DNA from: Vibrio mimicus
GTDB lineage: Bacteria; Pseudomonadota; Gammaproteobacteria; Enterobacterales; Vibrionaceae
NCBI RefSeq assembly: GCF_019048845.1
Contig: NZ_CP077426.1
Coordinates: forward strand, 1,721,501-1,785,500
Direction of reading: 5' to 3'
Length of the DNA: 64,000 bases
Shown here: in pieces, positions 10,363-19,617 of the stretch
Layout of the letters: each line of letters starts with the position of its first letter
Numbering within the stretch: the stretch's first letter is position 1
Translations under genes and position numbers: made by a program
Notes under the pieces: model-generated
What the model was told of the DNA's origin: nothing
Seen by the model: only the letters and a program-made list of their open reading frames with translations
The model's database searches: none

Positions 10363-10867
10363 AGTAACTTCCATTTGAAAACTAAAGACTTCTTTTTTGA
10401 ATGACGTACCCTATAGTTATAAAAACAGGATACACATTCATTGCTATGACGTATTCCCAAGACACTATTATCTGCTCTCAACTGATAACTCAAGTAAAAA
10501 ATCCCCAAAACAGGCGTGACTCACTAGACCGTTAATACTGAAGCACTGGCCGGTGTAGTCCCCACTCTAATGTCCATCTATATATATGCCGTAAGAGGAT
10601 TGAGATTCGATATGCGCTTACTGATCCATAAAGTGGCGTAATTCTCTTTAATGGGTAAGACTCTGATGATATAAGCCCTAGTGTGGTTCATGACAATAGC
10701 TGTTGTTTTACAATAACCTATACTGTTTAATGACATTTTGCGGCATAATCTTGCGCTTAGTTGCCATTGGCCGCACAGAGTAATCGTGCGGATGATTGAA
10801 CAATCACTTTAAATATGTGATTTTGAGATGAAGTAACTTCGACATTCAATACTATTGGAAGATGGAT
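10363..10867. other. 505-bp intergenic region between divergent msrC and the letA unit
   Basis: No convincing gene on either strand. It must carry the msrC promoter (minus) and the letA promoter (plus). Small hairpins are visible, for example CCGCAC/GTGCGG at about 10772-10793. Weak -10-like words (TATACT near 10725, CATAAT near 10745) lack a matching -35, so I do not call a promoter. Confidence 0.5.
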
Positions 10868-10981
10868 ATGTTAGTCGTTCAGGCAAGAACAATGAGCATT
10901 GCGATCAAGAAGGTCTTTACCAAACCCTATAACACCCGCGTGAGTGACATTGTCACCTGTTTCGGTAAATTTTGCCTATGA
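10868..10981 (+). CDS. Possible 37-residue leader ORF overlapping the letA start
   Basis: ATG at 10868 is preceded by GGAAG six bases upstream. The frame runs 37 codons (MLVVQARTMSIAIKKVFTKP...) and stops at a TGA whose first two bases are the last two of the letA ATG (ATGA overlap). That arrangement is typical of translational coupling. The peptide is basic with two Cys and resembles nothing I know. It could be a true small protein, a coupling leader, or chance; it contains the palindrome GTGACATTGTCAC at 10944-10956. Confidence 0.4.
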   Translation: MLVVQARTMSIAIKKVFTKPYNTRVSDIVTCFGKFCL

Positions 10982-12225
10982 CAACACCTTCAGCTGAACT
11001 CCACGAACACGCAACACAGCCGAGCCACATACGTTTGTGCCCAGGTTGCGAATTGCCGGTCGATATATTGTCTGTCGCTCAAGGGCATTCTGCGTATTGC
11101 CCTCGTTGTGACACTCAACTTTATCGTGGGGGCACTCCTTCTTTATCTGGTAACTTAGCGCTTGCCGTTACTTGCCTGCTACTGTTTATCCCCTCTCATT
11201 TTTTCAGTTATATCAATATTCGCTTATTTGGGATGATGATCCCTGCCAACTTACCTCAAGGGGTTATCGCTCTTTGGGAAGAAGGCTTTTGGCCACTCGC
11301 GCTGTTAGTTCTGTTTTGTAGCTCGATTGCACCATTGATGTTGTGCTTGAGTGTGGTTAGTGCTCATTGGGCTTTGCATTTTCGTCATTTTCGAACGTTA
11401 CGCCATTCACTGCAACTGATACATCATCTTAAAGCGTGGGTCATGTTGGATGTTTTTTTAGTTAGTGTTGCAGTCTCTTGTTTTAAGCTCAAAGATTATT
11501 CCGATATCTACGTTGGCCCAGGCTTGTTGGGGTTAGTATTGCTACAACTCTTCACTGTGCTCTTACTCAGTCGGATCAGTACACGCCGCTATTGGGAGAC
11601 TTGGCAGAAGGAAGCGGATTACGATTTACCTTTAAAGCAAGTGCACTGCCATAACTGCCATCTTTCTCAGCCAGAAAGCGATCGTTGTGTGCGCTGCCAG
11701 CAAAAGCTTTTTCACCGAAAGCCTAATTCTATCGAACGTACATGGGCTTATGTATTAGCCGCAACCGTGGCAATATTTCCGGCGAATCTAATACCGATCT
11801 CCATTTTGATCACCAATGGGCAACGTTTGGAGGATACGATTTTCTCTGGAGTGGCCTCATTAGTAAAAAGTGGTATGTGGGGTATTGCCGTCATTATTTT
11901 TGTGGCCAGTATTGTGGTACCCGTGATTAAGATCGTAGGCCTTGGCTATTTGTTACTGGCAATAAAATTTAAGCATGAAGTGCATCAACGCCAGCGAATG
12001 ATGATTTATCGTGGCATTAAATGGATTGGTAAATGGTCTGTGATGGATCTCTTTGTTATCTCCATCATGCTCACTTTGGTCGACCGAGGACAGATCCTCG
12101 ATTTTACCCCCGGCTATGGGGCTGTGGCTTTTGGTATGGTTGTGGTTCTCACTATGTTGGCAGCGGAAAGTTTAGATCCTCGCTTACTCTGGGATGAGCC
12201 CAATGTTACCCGTACTCAACAATAG
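10978..12225 (+). CDS. letA: Inner membrane protein LetA (YebS), PqiA family
   Basis: Partner of the MCE tunnel protein LetB in lipid transport between inner and outer membranes. The 415-residue protein has two PqiA-type halves, each beginning with a zinc-ribbon pair (CPGCELPV...CPRCD near the N-terminus and CHNCHLSQ...CVRCQQ near residue 225) followed by about four membrane helices. I take the ATG at 10978 (MTTPSAEL). letB begins 9 bases after its stop, and rsmF follows, the same letA-letB-rsmF order as E. coli yebSTU. Length and the seven-MCE partner distinguish it from PqiA. Confidence 0.93.
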   Translation: MTTPSAELHEHATQPSHIRLCPGCELPVDILSVAQGHSAYCPRCDTQLYRGGTPSLSGNLALAVTCLLLFIPSHFFSYINIRLFGMMIPANLPQGVIALWEEGFWPLALLVLFCSSIAPLMLCLSVVSAHWALHFRHFRTLRHSLQLIHHLKAWVMLDVFLVSVAVSCFKLKDYSDIYVGPGLLGLVLLQLFTVLLLSRISTRRYWETWQKEADYDLPLKQVHCHNCHLSQPESDRCVRCQQKLFHRKPNSIERTWAYVLAATVAIFPANLIPISILITNGQRLEDTIFSGVASLVKSGMWGIAVIIFVASIVVPVIKIVGLGYLLLAIKFKHEVHQRQRMMIYRGIKWIGKWSVMDLFVISIMLTLVDRGQILDFTPGYGAVAFGMVVVLTMLAAESLDPRLLWDEPNVTRTQQ

Positions 12226-12234
12226 GTTGTTTGA

Positions 12235-14874
12235 ATGAGTCAAGAATATACAACACAAAACTCGTATACACCGGATATTCGCAAAAATCGGGGAATTTCT
12301 CCGTTGTGGATTTTGCCGATTGTGACCATGATTTTAGCTGGTTGGTTAGTGTTTAAAGCGGTGCATGATGCTGGAGTGCGGATTCAAATTCACTTTGATA
12401 ATGCGCAAGGATTGATTGCCGGTCGAACCACGATTCGCTATCAAGGCTTAGAAGTCGGCATGGTGCGCGACATTAAGTTATCCGAAGACCTGAACAGTAT
12501 TTATGTTGAGGCCGATATTTATCCTGAGGCCACCAAGCTACTCTCCACTCAAACTCGGTTCTGGATGGTGAAACCAACTGCAAGTTTGTCGGGAGTGTCA
12601 GGGTTAGATGCTCTGGTTTCCGGCAACTATATCGCTATTCAGCCAGGAGCCCTCCATCAGGAGGACTACCCAACCAAATACCAAGCCTTAGAATCAGCCC
12701 CTTCTGATTTATTAGCACAGCGGGGTCTTACTATCTCTTTGAAAGCTCGAGATCTGGGTGGCATTTCTGTTGGCTCACAAATTGTCTACAAAAAGATCCC
12801 AATTGGCGAAGTGTTCAACTATCAATTGGATGAGGATGCTCAATCAGTGATCATTCAAGCCTCAATTAAAGAGGAATATAAACACATTATTAATACAGAA
12901 AGTCGTTTCTGGAATGTGAGCGGTGTGGGTGCCAGTATCGGTTTTGAAGGTGTCGACGTTCGCTTAGAAAGCCTGAGCGCATTAATTGGAGGATCCATTG
13001 CTGTTGACTCCCCAGATGAAGGCAAGCCAGTTGAACAAAATGCCCAATTTCGCTTGTACCGAGATTTAAAAACCGCAGGGCGCGGGATTGCTGTATCAAT
13101 CACACTACCAGATGACAACAACATCTCCGCTGCGGGCGCTCCAATCATGTATCGCGGTATTGAAATTGGCCAGATTACCGATTTACAACTGAGTGATGAT
13201 CGCAAAGCCATCACGGCCTCTGCCGCCATTCAGCCTGCATTTAGTGACATGCTCAACAGTGGCAGCCAATTTGTATTGGAAGAAGCCCAAGTATCATTAG
13301 CGGGTGTAGAAAACCTAGCAAACTTTGTTAAAGGGAATTACCTGACACTGATCCCCGGTGAAGGTGAACGCACGCGTAATTTTCATGCGGTACGCAAAAA
13401 CGAGTTTAAATACGCTCGTTCGAACAGTATTAGCTTTAACTTAGTGGCGGATAACTCGTTTGGTTTGGAAGCGGGAACCCCGATTTTGTATCGTGGGGTT
13501 GCCGTGGGTAGCGTAACCGCCGTGAATCTCAAACTCGATTATGTTGAGTTCAATGTTCTGATTGATGAGCAGTATGGCTCGCTGATCCGTTCGCAAAACC
13601 GCTTTTATGTCACGGGCAGCGCTTCAGCAGAACTCACGGAGTCTGGCTTTTCTGTTTCCATTCCACCAGCTAAACAACTCTTACTTGGCTCGATCAGCTT
13701 TGCCAGTGAGGGCAGCAGTACGCCTCTTGAACAATATCGCCTCTACTCGAATCAATCGTTAGCAGAGTTGGCGAAATATAATCAGTCGGGCTCTCGTTCG
13801 TTAACCCTGTTTGCCAATGAGTTGCCCTCGATCAATGCTGGCTCCCCTATTCTTTATCGCAATTTAAAAGTCGGCAGCATTTCAGGTTTTACACTAACAC
13901 CGAAAGGCGTGCAGATTGCAGCCACCATCGAAAAGCAATATCAGCATTTATTAACGCCAGATACCGTGTTTTGGAATCGTTCTGGTGTTGAAATAAAGGC
14001 GTCGATGGACGGGGTCGATGTCAAAGCGGCACCACTGCAGACACTAATTCGTGGTGGGATTGCGTTTGATAATTTACCCGGTATCGAAAACAAAGTGGGA
14101 TCGATGTGGAAACTGTATAACGACTATGATCATGCCCGTCGTTATGGCGAGAAAATCACCCTGACAGCCTTGGGTACACTGGGAATCAAAGTGGGCACAC
14201 CAGTACAATACCAAGGCGTACAAATTGGTGAGGTGTTTGAAATCACTCCCGATTTTGAGTCTGATTTTGTGAAACTTTCTGCGCGTATTGAGCCGCAATA
14301 TGCCCCTAAAATTGCCAAGAAAAATTCACAGTTTTGGCTCTCACAAGCCAAAATTGGCTTAAGTGGTATTGAGAATGTACAAAACCTTTTAGGTCACAGT
14401 ATCGAAGTACAACCGGGAACAGGCGAGAGTCGCTTTGAGTTTGAATTACATAAAGAAGCACGTCATGGTGGCGCAGGGAAAACCTATACATTGCAGAGTG
14501 AAAAACGCGGCTCTGTGAGCGTAGGAACACCGGTTCTCTACCGTGATATCGAAGTTGGTAAAGTGATTGATGTGCGTTTGGGAGAGTTCGCGGATCGAGT
14601 GATTACCACGATACGCATAGCACCTCAGTACACTTATCTGCTTCGTCAAAATAGTGTGTTTTGGAACGTGTCAGGGCTCGATATGTCCATCGGGCTTACC
14701 GGTGCCAACGTTAAAGCGGGTACTTTTGACAGCATGTTGCGAGGTGGCATCACCTTCGCAACGCCAGAGCAAAAACAGCTCCCCGCTGCCGCCCCTGAGG
14801 GTCATACCTTTTATCTCTACCCTCAAGCTCAGGAAGAATGGAATAAGTGGCGTACACCGATTCCCAAGCCATAA
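12235..14874 (+). CDS. letB: Seven-MCE-domain lipid transport tunnel protein LetB (YebT)
   Basis: Periplasm-spanning lipid transport tube anchored in the inner membrane. The 879 residues match the E. coli LetB length (877). A single N-terminal membrane helix (about 22-43, PLWILPIVTMILAGWLVF) is followed by seven repeats of about 115 residues, each opening with an 'A/V-G-x-P-I-x-Y-R-G-x-x-V/I-G' type MCE signature (for example IRYQGLEVGMV, IVYKKIPIGEV, IMYRGIEIGQI, ILYRGVAVGSV, ILYRNLKVGSI, VQYQGVQIGEV, VLYRDIEVGKV). Stop is followed by an intrinsic terminator. Confidence 0.95.
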   Translation: MSQEYTTQNSYTPDIRKNRGISPLWILPIVTMILAGWLVFKAVHDAGVRIQIHFDNAQGLIAGRTTIRYQGLEVGMVRDIKLSEDLNSIYVEADIYPEATKLLSTQTRFWMVKPTASLSGVSGLDALVSGNYIAIQPGALHQEDYPTKYQALESAPSDLLAQRGLTISLKARDLGGISVGSQIVYKKIPIGEVFNYQLDEDAQSVIIQASIKEEYKHIINTESRFWNVSGVGASIGFEGVDVRLESLSALIGGSIAVDSPDEGKPVEQNAQFRLYRDLKTAGRGIAVSITLPDDNNISAAGAPIMYRGIEIGQITDLQLSDDRKAITASAAIQPAFSDMLNSGSQFVLEEAQVSLAGVENLANFVKGNYLTLIPGEGERTRNFHAVRKNEFKYARSNSISFNLVADNSFGLEAGTPILYRGVAVGSVTAVNLKLDYVEFNVLIDEQYGSLIRSQNRFYVTGSASAELTESGFSVSIPPAKQLLLGSISFASEGSSTPLEQYRLYSNQSLAELAKYNQSGSRSLTLFANELPSINAGSPILYRNLKVGSISGFTLTPKGVQIAATIEKQYQHLLTPDTVFWNRSGVEIKASMDGVDVKAAPLQTLIRGGIAFDNLPGIENKVGSMWKLYNDYDHARRYGEKITLTALGTLGIKVGTPVQYQGVQIGEVFEITPDFESDFVKLSARIEPQYAPKIAKKNSQFWLSQAKIGLSGIENVQNLLGHSIEVQPGTGESRFEFELHKEARHGGAGKTYTLQSEKRGSVSVGTPVLYRDIEVGKVIDVRLGEFADRVITTIRIAPQYTYLLRQNSVFWNVSGLDMSIGLTGANVKAGTFDSMLRGGITFATPEQKQLPAAAPEGHTFYLYPQAQEEWNKWRTPIPKP

Positions 14875-14892
14875 TTGAACATCGATCATAAC

Positions 14893-14917
14893 GAAAAGCA
14901 GCCTAAGGCTGCTTTTC
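14893..14917 (+). terminator. Intrinsic terminator after letB
   Basis: GAAAAGCAGCC pairs with GGCTGCTTTTC around TAA, with the T-rich 3' arm serving as the tail. It separates letA-letB from rsmF, which therefore needs its own promoter. Confidence 0.8.
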
Positions 14918-14934
14918 TACTTTTGAGGCTAACC

Positions 14935-14963
14935 TTTATGTCATGCGGCTATCTGGTTATAAT
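14935..14963 (+). promoter_or_regulatory. Candidate sigma-70 promoter for rsmF
   Basis: A perfect TATAAT (14958-14963) with a weak -35 TTTATG 17 bases upstream. It lies between the letB terminator and the GTG start of rsmF. If used, transcription begins near 14970, which excludes the in-frame upstream TTG start at 14875. Confidence 0.55.
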
Positions 14964-14994
14964 CGCCGGCCTTATTCATCAACGGAACCTGCCT

Positions 14995-16416
14995 GTGCAT
15001 CCGAACATTTCTCTTCCCGAAGAATTTATTGCTTCGATGGCGAAAATACTGCCTGATTCAACATCGCTTGCCGATTTCATCGCTGCTTGCCAAAGGCCAT
15101 TACGAAAAAGCATTCGAGTGAATACGCTCAAAATTTCTGTAGCAGAATTTTGCCAACGCGCAGCTGAGAAAAATTGGCAGTTATCGCCTGTACCTTGGTG
15201 TGAGAATGGTTTTTGGATAGAAGCCGATGAGAGCCAAGTTCCTCTTGGTAATACTGCCGAACATATGGCAGGACTTTTCTATATCCAAGAAGCCAGTTCG
15301 ATGATGCCTGTCTCCGCATTATTCATGGGAGATGCAGAGTATGATTGCGTATTGGATATGGCAGCCGCTCCAGGATCTAAAACCACACAAATGGCAGCCT
15401 TGATGGAAAACCAAGGTGTGTTGGTGGCAAACGAATTTTCCGCGAGCCGCGTGAAAGTGCTCCACGCCAATATTGAACGCTGTGGAATTCGCAACACAGC
15501 GCTCACCAATTTTGATGGCTGTGTATTTGGAGGCTGGCTTCCCGAACGTTTTGATGCTGTGTTGATTGACGCGCCCTGCTCTGGTGAAGGAACGATCCGT
15601 AAAGATCCCGATGCGATGAAGAATTGGAGCATGGATGCGATTAATAGTATCGCATCCACTCAGAAAGCGTTGATTGAAAGCGCGTTTCAGGCCTTAAAAG
15701 TGGGCGGCACGCTGGTGTATTCAACCTGTACCTTGAGCCGTGAAGAAAATCAGCAAGTATGCTGGCACTTAAAGCAGACTTATGGTGATGCGGTTAGCTT
15801 TGAATCACTGGGTAATTTGTTTGAGCACGCCTCAATTGCGTTGACCGACGAAGGTTTTCTGCACATTTTTCCGCAAATGTACGATTGTGAAGGCTTTTTT
15901 GTCGCGAAAATTCGTAAACTGGCCTCCGTCCCAACGCCAGAGGTCCACAAGCGATTAGGCAAGTTTCCGTTTAACAAAGCGAGCCATAAACAGCAAGCTG
16001 AGATTGCTCAGCAACTTCAAAAGTCTCTTGGGATCGAGCTGCCCTCGGATTCACAGGTCTGGCTGCGTGATAATGATGTCTGGCTATTCCCCCAAGCATT
16101 GGAACCATTGCTTGGTGAGCTGCGCTTTTCTCGCATGGGGATAAAAATTGCTGAAGCACATAAATCCGGATACCGCTGGCAGCATCAAGTGGCAACCTGC
16201 TTGGCCGCTGAAAGTATCAATCACAGTGTGGATTTGGATACTGCACAAGCACGAGAATGGTTTATGGGTCGAGATGTCAGACCAGAAGGACAAAGTGGTC
16301 AAGGAGAGGTGATCGTCCGTTACGCTAACGATGTGATTGGGTTAGGGAAATGGGTAGGTAACCGAGTGAAGAATGGACTGCCAAGAGAGCTAGTTAGAGA
16401 TAAAAATCTATTTTGA
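14995..16416 (+). CDS. rsmF: 16S rRNA m5C1407 methyltransferase RsmF
   Basis: SAM-dependent RNA cytosine-5 methyltransferase acting on 16S rRNA C1407. From the GTG at 14995 (MHPNISLPEEFIAS) it has 473 residues, like E. coli RsmF (479) and collinear with it. Visible motifs: SAM-binding DMAAAPGSKTTQ, the DAPCSGEG motif IV Cys, and the STCTLSREE motif VI Cys that together define NSUN-type enzymes, then a C-terminal PUA-like part ending GNRVKNGLPRELVRD. The open frame extends to 14875 but passes through the letB terminator and candidate promoter, so I reject that extension. CGGA precedes the GTG. Confidence 0.94.
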   Translation: MHPNISLPEEFIASMAKILPDSTSLADFIAACQRPLRKSIRVNTLKISVAEFCQRAAEKNWQLSPVPWCENGFWIEADESQVPLGNTAEHMAGLFYIQEASSMMPVSALFMGDAEYDCVLDMAAAPGSKTTQMAALMENQGVLVANEFSASRVKVLHANIERCGIRNTALTNFDGCVFGGWLPERFDAVLIDAPCSGEGTIRKDPDAMKNWSMDAINSIASTQKALIESAFQALKVGGTLVYSTCTLSREENQQVCWHLKQTYGDAVSFESLGNLFEHASIALTDEGFLHIFPQMYDCEGFFVAKIRKLASVPTPEVHKRLGKFPFNKASHKQQAEIAQQLQKSLGIELPSDSQVWLRDNDVWLFPQALEPLLGELRFSRMGIKIAEAHKSGYRWQHQVATCLAAESINHSVDLDTAQAREWFMGRDVRPEGQSGQGEVIVRYANDVIGLGKWVGNRVKNGLPRELVRDKNLF

Positions 16417-16538
16417 GCAGCTAAACTATAGTATGAAATTCTAAAAGCCTGTCGCTAATTTCAGTATCTGTACTATTCTTAGGGTTAAGCAACTTCCTAC
16501 ATTTTCCATTAGCGCAGGCTCTTTGGAGCCATTCCCCT

Positions 16539-16576
16539 AGGCCCTAAAACCTTACGTTTTGGGCCTCTTTTTTTGG
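16539..16576 (+). terminator. Intrinsic terminator after rsmF
   Basis: AGGCCCTAAAAC and GTTTTGGGCCT form a stem with one bulged T around a CTTAC loop, followed by CTTTTTTT. A smaller hairpin GGCTC/GAGCC sits just before it at about 16518-16530. Confidence 0.88.
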
Positions 16577-16588
16577 GAAGTTTCAGGA

Positions 16589-17422
16589 TTAAGCTAAGCG
16601 AATTCCGTCATTTTCTATCACAATTTTGCCTTGTTTATATAGGCCACCGATGGTCTTTTTGAACGTTCCTTTGCTCGTGCGGAAGGTAGCGAAAATCGCT
16701 TCTGGAGTTGATTTATCGCTCAGAGGCAAGAAACCACCTTTCTTTTCTAAGGTTTCTAAGATCTTAGTGCTTAATTCATCCATTTTTTCTACCCCCACTT
16801 TTTGCAGTGAGAGATCGATTTTGCCATCTTCACGAACGCTCTTGATGTAGCCTTTAAGCTTCTTACCGATGAACAGTTTGCCAAACACGTCTGAGGAGAA
16901 AATCATTCCCCAATGAGTACCATTAACAATCGCTTTAAAACCAAGATCAGAACGTTCGGCAATCAGTAGATCGACTTGTTGGTTTAGCGTGTATTTGGCG
17001 GGCGTTTTATCCAATAATTTGTTGAACTTGGTTGTTCCCACAATTCGACCAGAAGCCTTATCGGTGTAGACATAAACCAAAACAGTTTGACCTGCAACAA
17101 AACGAGCACGCTGTTCACTATACGGGATCAGAAGATCTTTATCTTTGATTCCCCAGCTAGCAAATGCACCAGTGCTGTTAACCCCTTCGATTTTCATTAA
17201 GCCCCACTCGCCCACTTGAGCGATTGGCGTTTCAGTCGTGGCTGCGAGTTGGTTCTCTGAATCGAAATAGAGGAAAACGTCGATAAACTGCCCGATTTCA
17301 GTACCTTCTGGCACAAAACGCTTAGGCAGCAAGGTCGTACCGTATTCACCCGCATCCAAAAAAACACCAAATTCGGCGAATTTCACCACTTCTAAACTAT
17401 TAATTTGACCAATGTTAATCAT
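16589..17422 (-). CDS. CvfB/YitL-like S1-domain RNA-binding protein
   Basis: A 277-residue protein with tandem S1-like OB folds (for example KFAEFGVFLDAGEYGTTLLP near the N-terminus and FGKLFIGKKLKGYIKSVREDGKIDLSLQ near residue 195) and a C-terminal winged-helix-like end (EAIFATFRTSKGTFKKTIGGLYKQGKI). This layout is that of CvfB, an RNA-binding protein whose exact role in Vibrio is not known. I use the ATG at 17422 (MINIGQINSLEV); the frame runs 21 codons further but that part is non-conserved. It is convergent with rsmF and divergent from the next gene. Confidence 0.85.
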   Translation of the reverse strand: MINIGQINSLEVVKFAEFGVFLDAGEYGTTLLPKRFVPEGTEIGQFIDVFLYFDSENQLAATTETPIAQVGEWGLMKIEGVNSTGAFASWGIKDKDLLIPYSEQRARFVAGQTVLVYVYTDKASGRIVGTTKFNKLLDKTPAKYTLNQQVDLLIAERSDLGFKAIVNGTHWGMIFSSDVFGKLFIGKKLKGYIKSVREDGKIDLSLQKVGVEKMDELSTKILETLEKKGGFLPLSDKSTPEAIFATFRTSKGTFKKTIGGLYKQGKIVIENDGIRLA

Positions 17423-17523
17423 ATAAAACTGTCTCACAGCAAATTTGCAGAGATTATACGTTATCTCTGTTATGCTTTCTCGCATTCGAGCAATAAATCC
17501 GGCAATTTTTACAGGAGTTTTCG

Positions 17524-18873
17524 TTGATCACCGTAGAGCAGCAAGATGCGGCAACCTTGACGATTGTCAGTCAGATGACGGGCAGTAAGAAGCTCGATCT
17601 TAACTTTTACCTTTTTATTCCCGGTGAATTGGATATTTCACCCGAAGTGATCTCTGAGTCTGAGTTTTTTTACAGCTCTATTCACCAACAGCGGGCTTAT
17701 CACAGTGATCAGATCCTCTTGCCGTTGGTTCACAGCCGCCTCGCTCAACGTGGACATCTCTCTTCCACTCAGTACCGAGTGAGTTTGAGCTTGTTTGCAT
17801 ACCAGTATGTGATTGCGCTAGATAAAGCCGTCTCTCAACTCAACAACACCAGTGATACAGTTACCACCGAAGAAGTGGATAGCGTCATTGAGTTATCATT
17901 GGATATTCTGCGCCGTTTGCGTCGTAGCATTCCTTATGAAGAGCAGCTTAAGCGCTATTATGCCAACATTGATAACTACCTCTCTTGGTATACCGAGCAG
18001 AGTTTCTTATCCATGATTGCGCACATGACGCGTGATAATGAATACAAGACGAATAAAGAGCGTTTGATAACCTTGGTGGAGAAAGAGCAAGCACATCGAG
18101 CTCTCAATCAGTACAACTCCGATAAAGCTAACCAAGACATCACTCGCCTGAGTAATAAAATGCGCCTACTTCGTCGTTTGATTGAGCATCCCGTTATCCT
18201 AAATGAAAAGATCTCTTCTCTAGGGAATAACACCAAACGGGCGGTAAAAGGCTTAGCCACAGGCTTGGTGATGGTCGCAGTGACTATAACGGCTATTTCA
18301 GCGCGCGATTACTGGGGGGAGATTACCGCCTCGTTCATCATTGCGATGTCTTTCATCTATGCCCTACGGGAAATTTTTAAAGATGATCTACGTGACATGA
18401 TGTGGCGTTGGATCCGCAAAGGTCGGCCTAAGTGGCGTCGTCACTATTTCGACCCTACTACAGGTAAACAAGTCGGCGATAAAGAAGAGTGGCTAGATTA
18501 CAAAAAGTTGAGTGATTTGCCCGACCGCATTCAAGCGATTCGTAAAAAGCGGATTGTGCAGCGTGAAGAGCAGATCCTGCATTATCGTTCTCATACTGAA
18601 ATGTCGACGTCTCGCTTTATGAGTGGCTATGAGGAAACGCGCGAAACTTTGATGATCGATCTGCGTTCGATCATGCGTCAGATGGACAAAGGTTCGAATC
18701 ACATTTACCAACTCAATAATGGACAAGTGAGTCGTGAATCAGTGGAAAAACGCCATTTACTGAACCTGATTGTGAAAGAAAACCACCATAAAGGCGAACC
18801 AACTTACTATCGTTGGAAAATCGTGCTTAACCGAAGCCGAATTGTGGATATTGAATCTATCCCTCAGACTTAG
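17524..18873 (+). CDS. Unrecognised 449-residue protein with two membrane helices
   Basis: I do not recognise the family. The start is a TTG at 17524, supported by AGGAG seven bases upstream; no ATG or GTG nearby fits. The protein has a long soluble, helix-rich N-terminal part (about 1-235, with RRLRRSIPYEEQLKRYY), two adjacent hydrophobic helices at about 243-258 and 264-282 (GLATGLVMVAVTITAISA and ITASFIIAMSFIYALREI), and a basic C-terminal domain with many Arg/Lys. That suggests a hairpin membrane anchor with both large parts in the cytoplasm. It is divergent from the CvfB-like gene and its 3' end overlaps the next, convergent gene by 17 bases. Confidence 0.8.
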   Translation: MITVEQQDAATLTIVSQMTGSKKLDLNFYLFIPGELDISPEVISESEFFYSSIHQQRAYHSDQILLPLVHSRLAQRGHLSSTQYRVSLSLFAYQYVIALDKAVSQLNNTSDTVTTEEVDSVIELSLDILRRLRRSIPYEEQLKRYYANIDNYLSWYTEQSFLSMIAHMTRDNEYKTNKERLITLVEKEQAHRALNQYNSDKANQDITRLSNKMRLLRRLIEHPVILNEKISSLGNNTKRAVKGLATGLVMVAVTITAISARDYWGEITASFIIAMSFIYALREIFKDDLRDMMWRWIRKGRPKWRRHYFDPTTGKQVGDKEEWLDYKKLSDLPDRIQAIRKKRIVQREEQILHYRSHTEMSTSRFMSGYEETRETLMIDLRSIMRQMDKGSNHIYQLNNGQVSRESVEKRHLLNLIVKENHHKGEPTYYRWKIVLNRSRIVDIESIPQT

Positions 18874-19342
18874 TGACTTTCAGCGAAAGGGTTAACCAAA
18901 ACTCAGCCATAGGCTCATCGCCATGCAGACTTGGGCAGGTCGCAATAATATGCACCTCTTGGTTAACCCGCTCGCCTGTGCGAATCGTTTCATCCAGCAT
19001 CTGGTCAATCTTCTCGCCCTCAACACAATGAAAATGCACCGCTGCTTCTGGGCGTTTATGGAATTCGCCCCTCACCGCTTTGAAAGCTAATGACACCTTG
19101 CTGCCTCTTTGTTTGGCTTTATGCATTGCCATATAGCCGCCAGCCACATCAGCACCAACAGCCAACACACCAAAATACATACTATTGAGATGGTTCTTGT
19201 TGCGTCTTTTCAGAGGAATGCGTACTTCTACAGCGTGATCATTAAGTGTGAGTATTTTGGGGCGACATGCCCAAATCAAAGGTACTTTGAAAAAACCGAA
19301 GAGATTGAGATAGAGGTTAGCTCTAGCTAAAGGTGACAGCAT
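18857..19342 (-). CDS. DUF4442 / PaaI-like hotdog-fold putative thioesterase
   Basis: The 161-residue product looks like the DUF4442 branch of the hotdog superfamily: an N-terminal helix, then KILTLNDHAVEVRIPLKRRNKNHLNSMYFGVLAVGADVAGGYMA, the usual central hot-dog helix. Members are putative acyl-CoA thioesterases; the substrate here is unknown. It ends inside the 3' end of the convergent upstream gene, a 17-base overlap (18857-18873), so there is no room for separate intrinsic terminators. Confidence 0.75.
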   Translation of the reverse strand: MLSPLARANLYLNLFGFFKVPLIWACRPKILTLNDHAVEVRIPLKRRNKNHLNSMYFGVLAVGADVAGGYMAMHKAKQRGSKVSLAFKAVRGEFHKRPEAAVHFHCVEGEKIDQMLDETIRTGERVNQEVHIIATCPSLHGDEPMAEFWLTLSLKVTKSEG

Positions 19343-19617
19343 AAAAACTCCGCAACAGTAAGTTGTCCGACCACTTCAATTGATTGCTGAATAAATGTCA
19401 AACAATTGTTAACAAAACACCAGGCAGCAACACTTCCTGAATCGGAAAGTGTGATGAAGTTAATCCTGCGAGGCTCATGTGTGCGGAAAGTTTCGCCAAA
19501 CAATCTTTCTTCAAGTCAATTTACACCCATTTCCCAATCTGTTTGCTGTGCAGTGGTTTATTCTCGTTGACAAATTCGTTATCTTTAGCGCTTCGCAACA
19601 AAAGGACACGCGCTCCT

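Noticed and set aside
19567..19617. Promoter with TTGACA just before the DAHP synthase gene
   Set aside because: The TTGACA at 19567-19572 has no acceptable -10 at 16-18 bases; I could not support a promoter or a TrpR operator.
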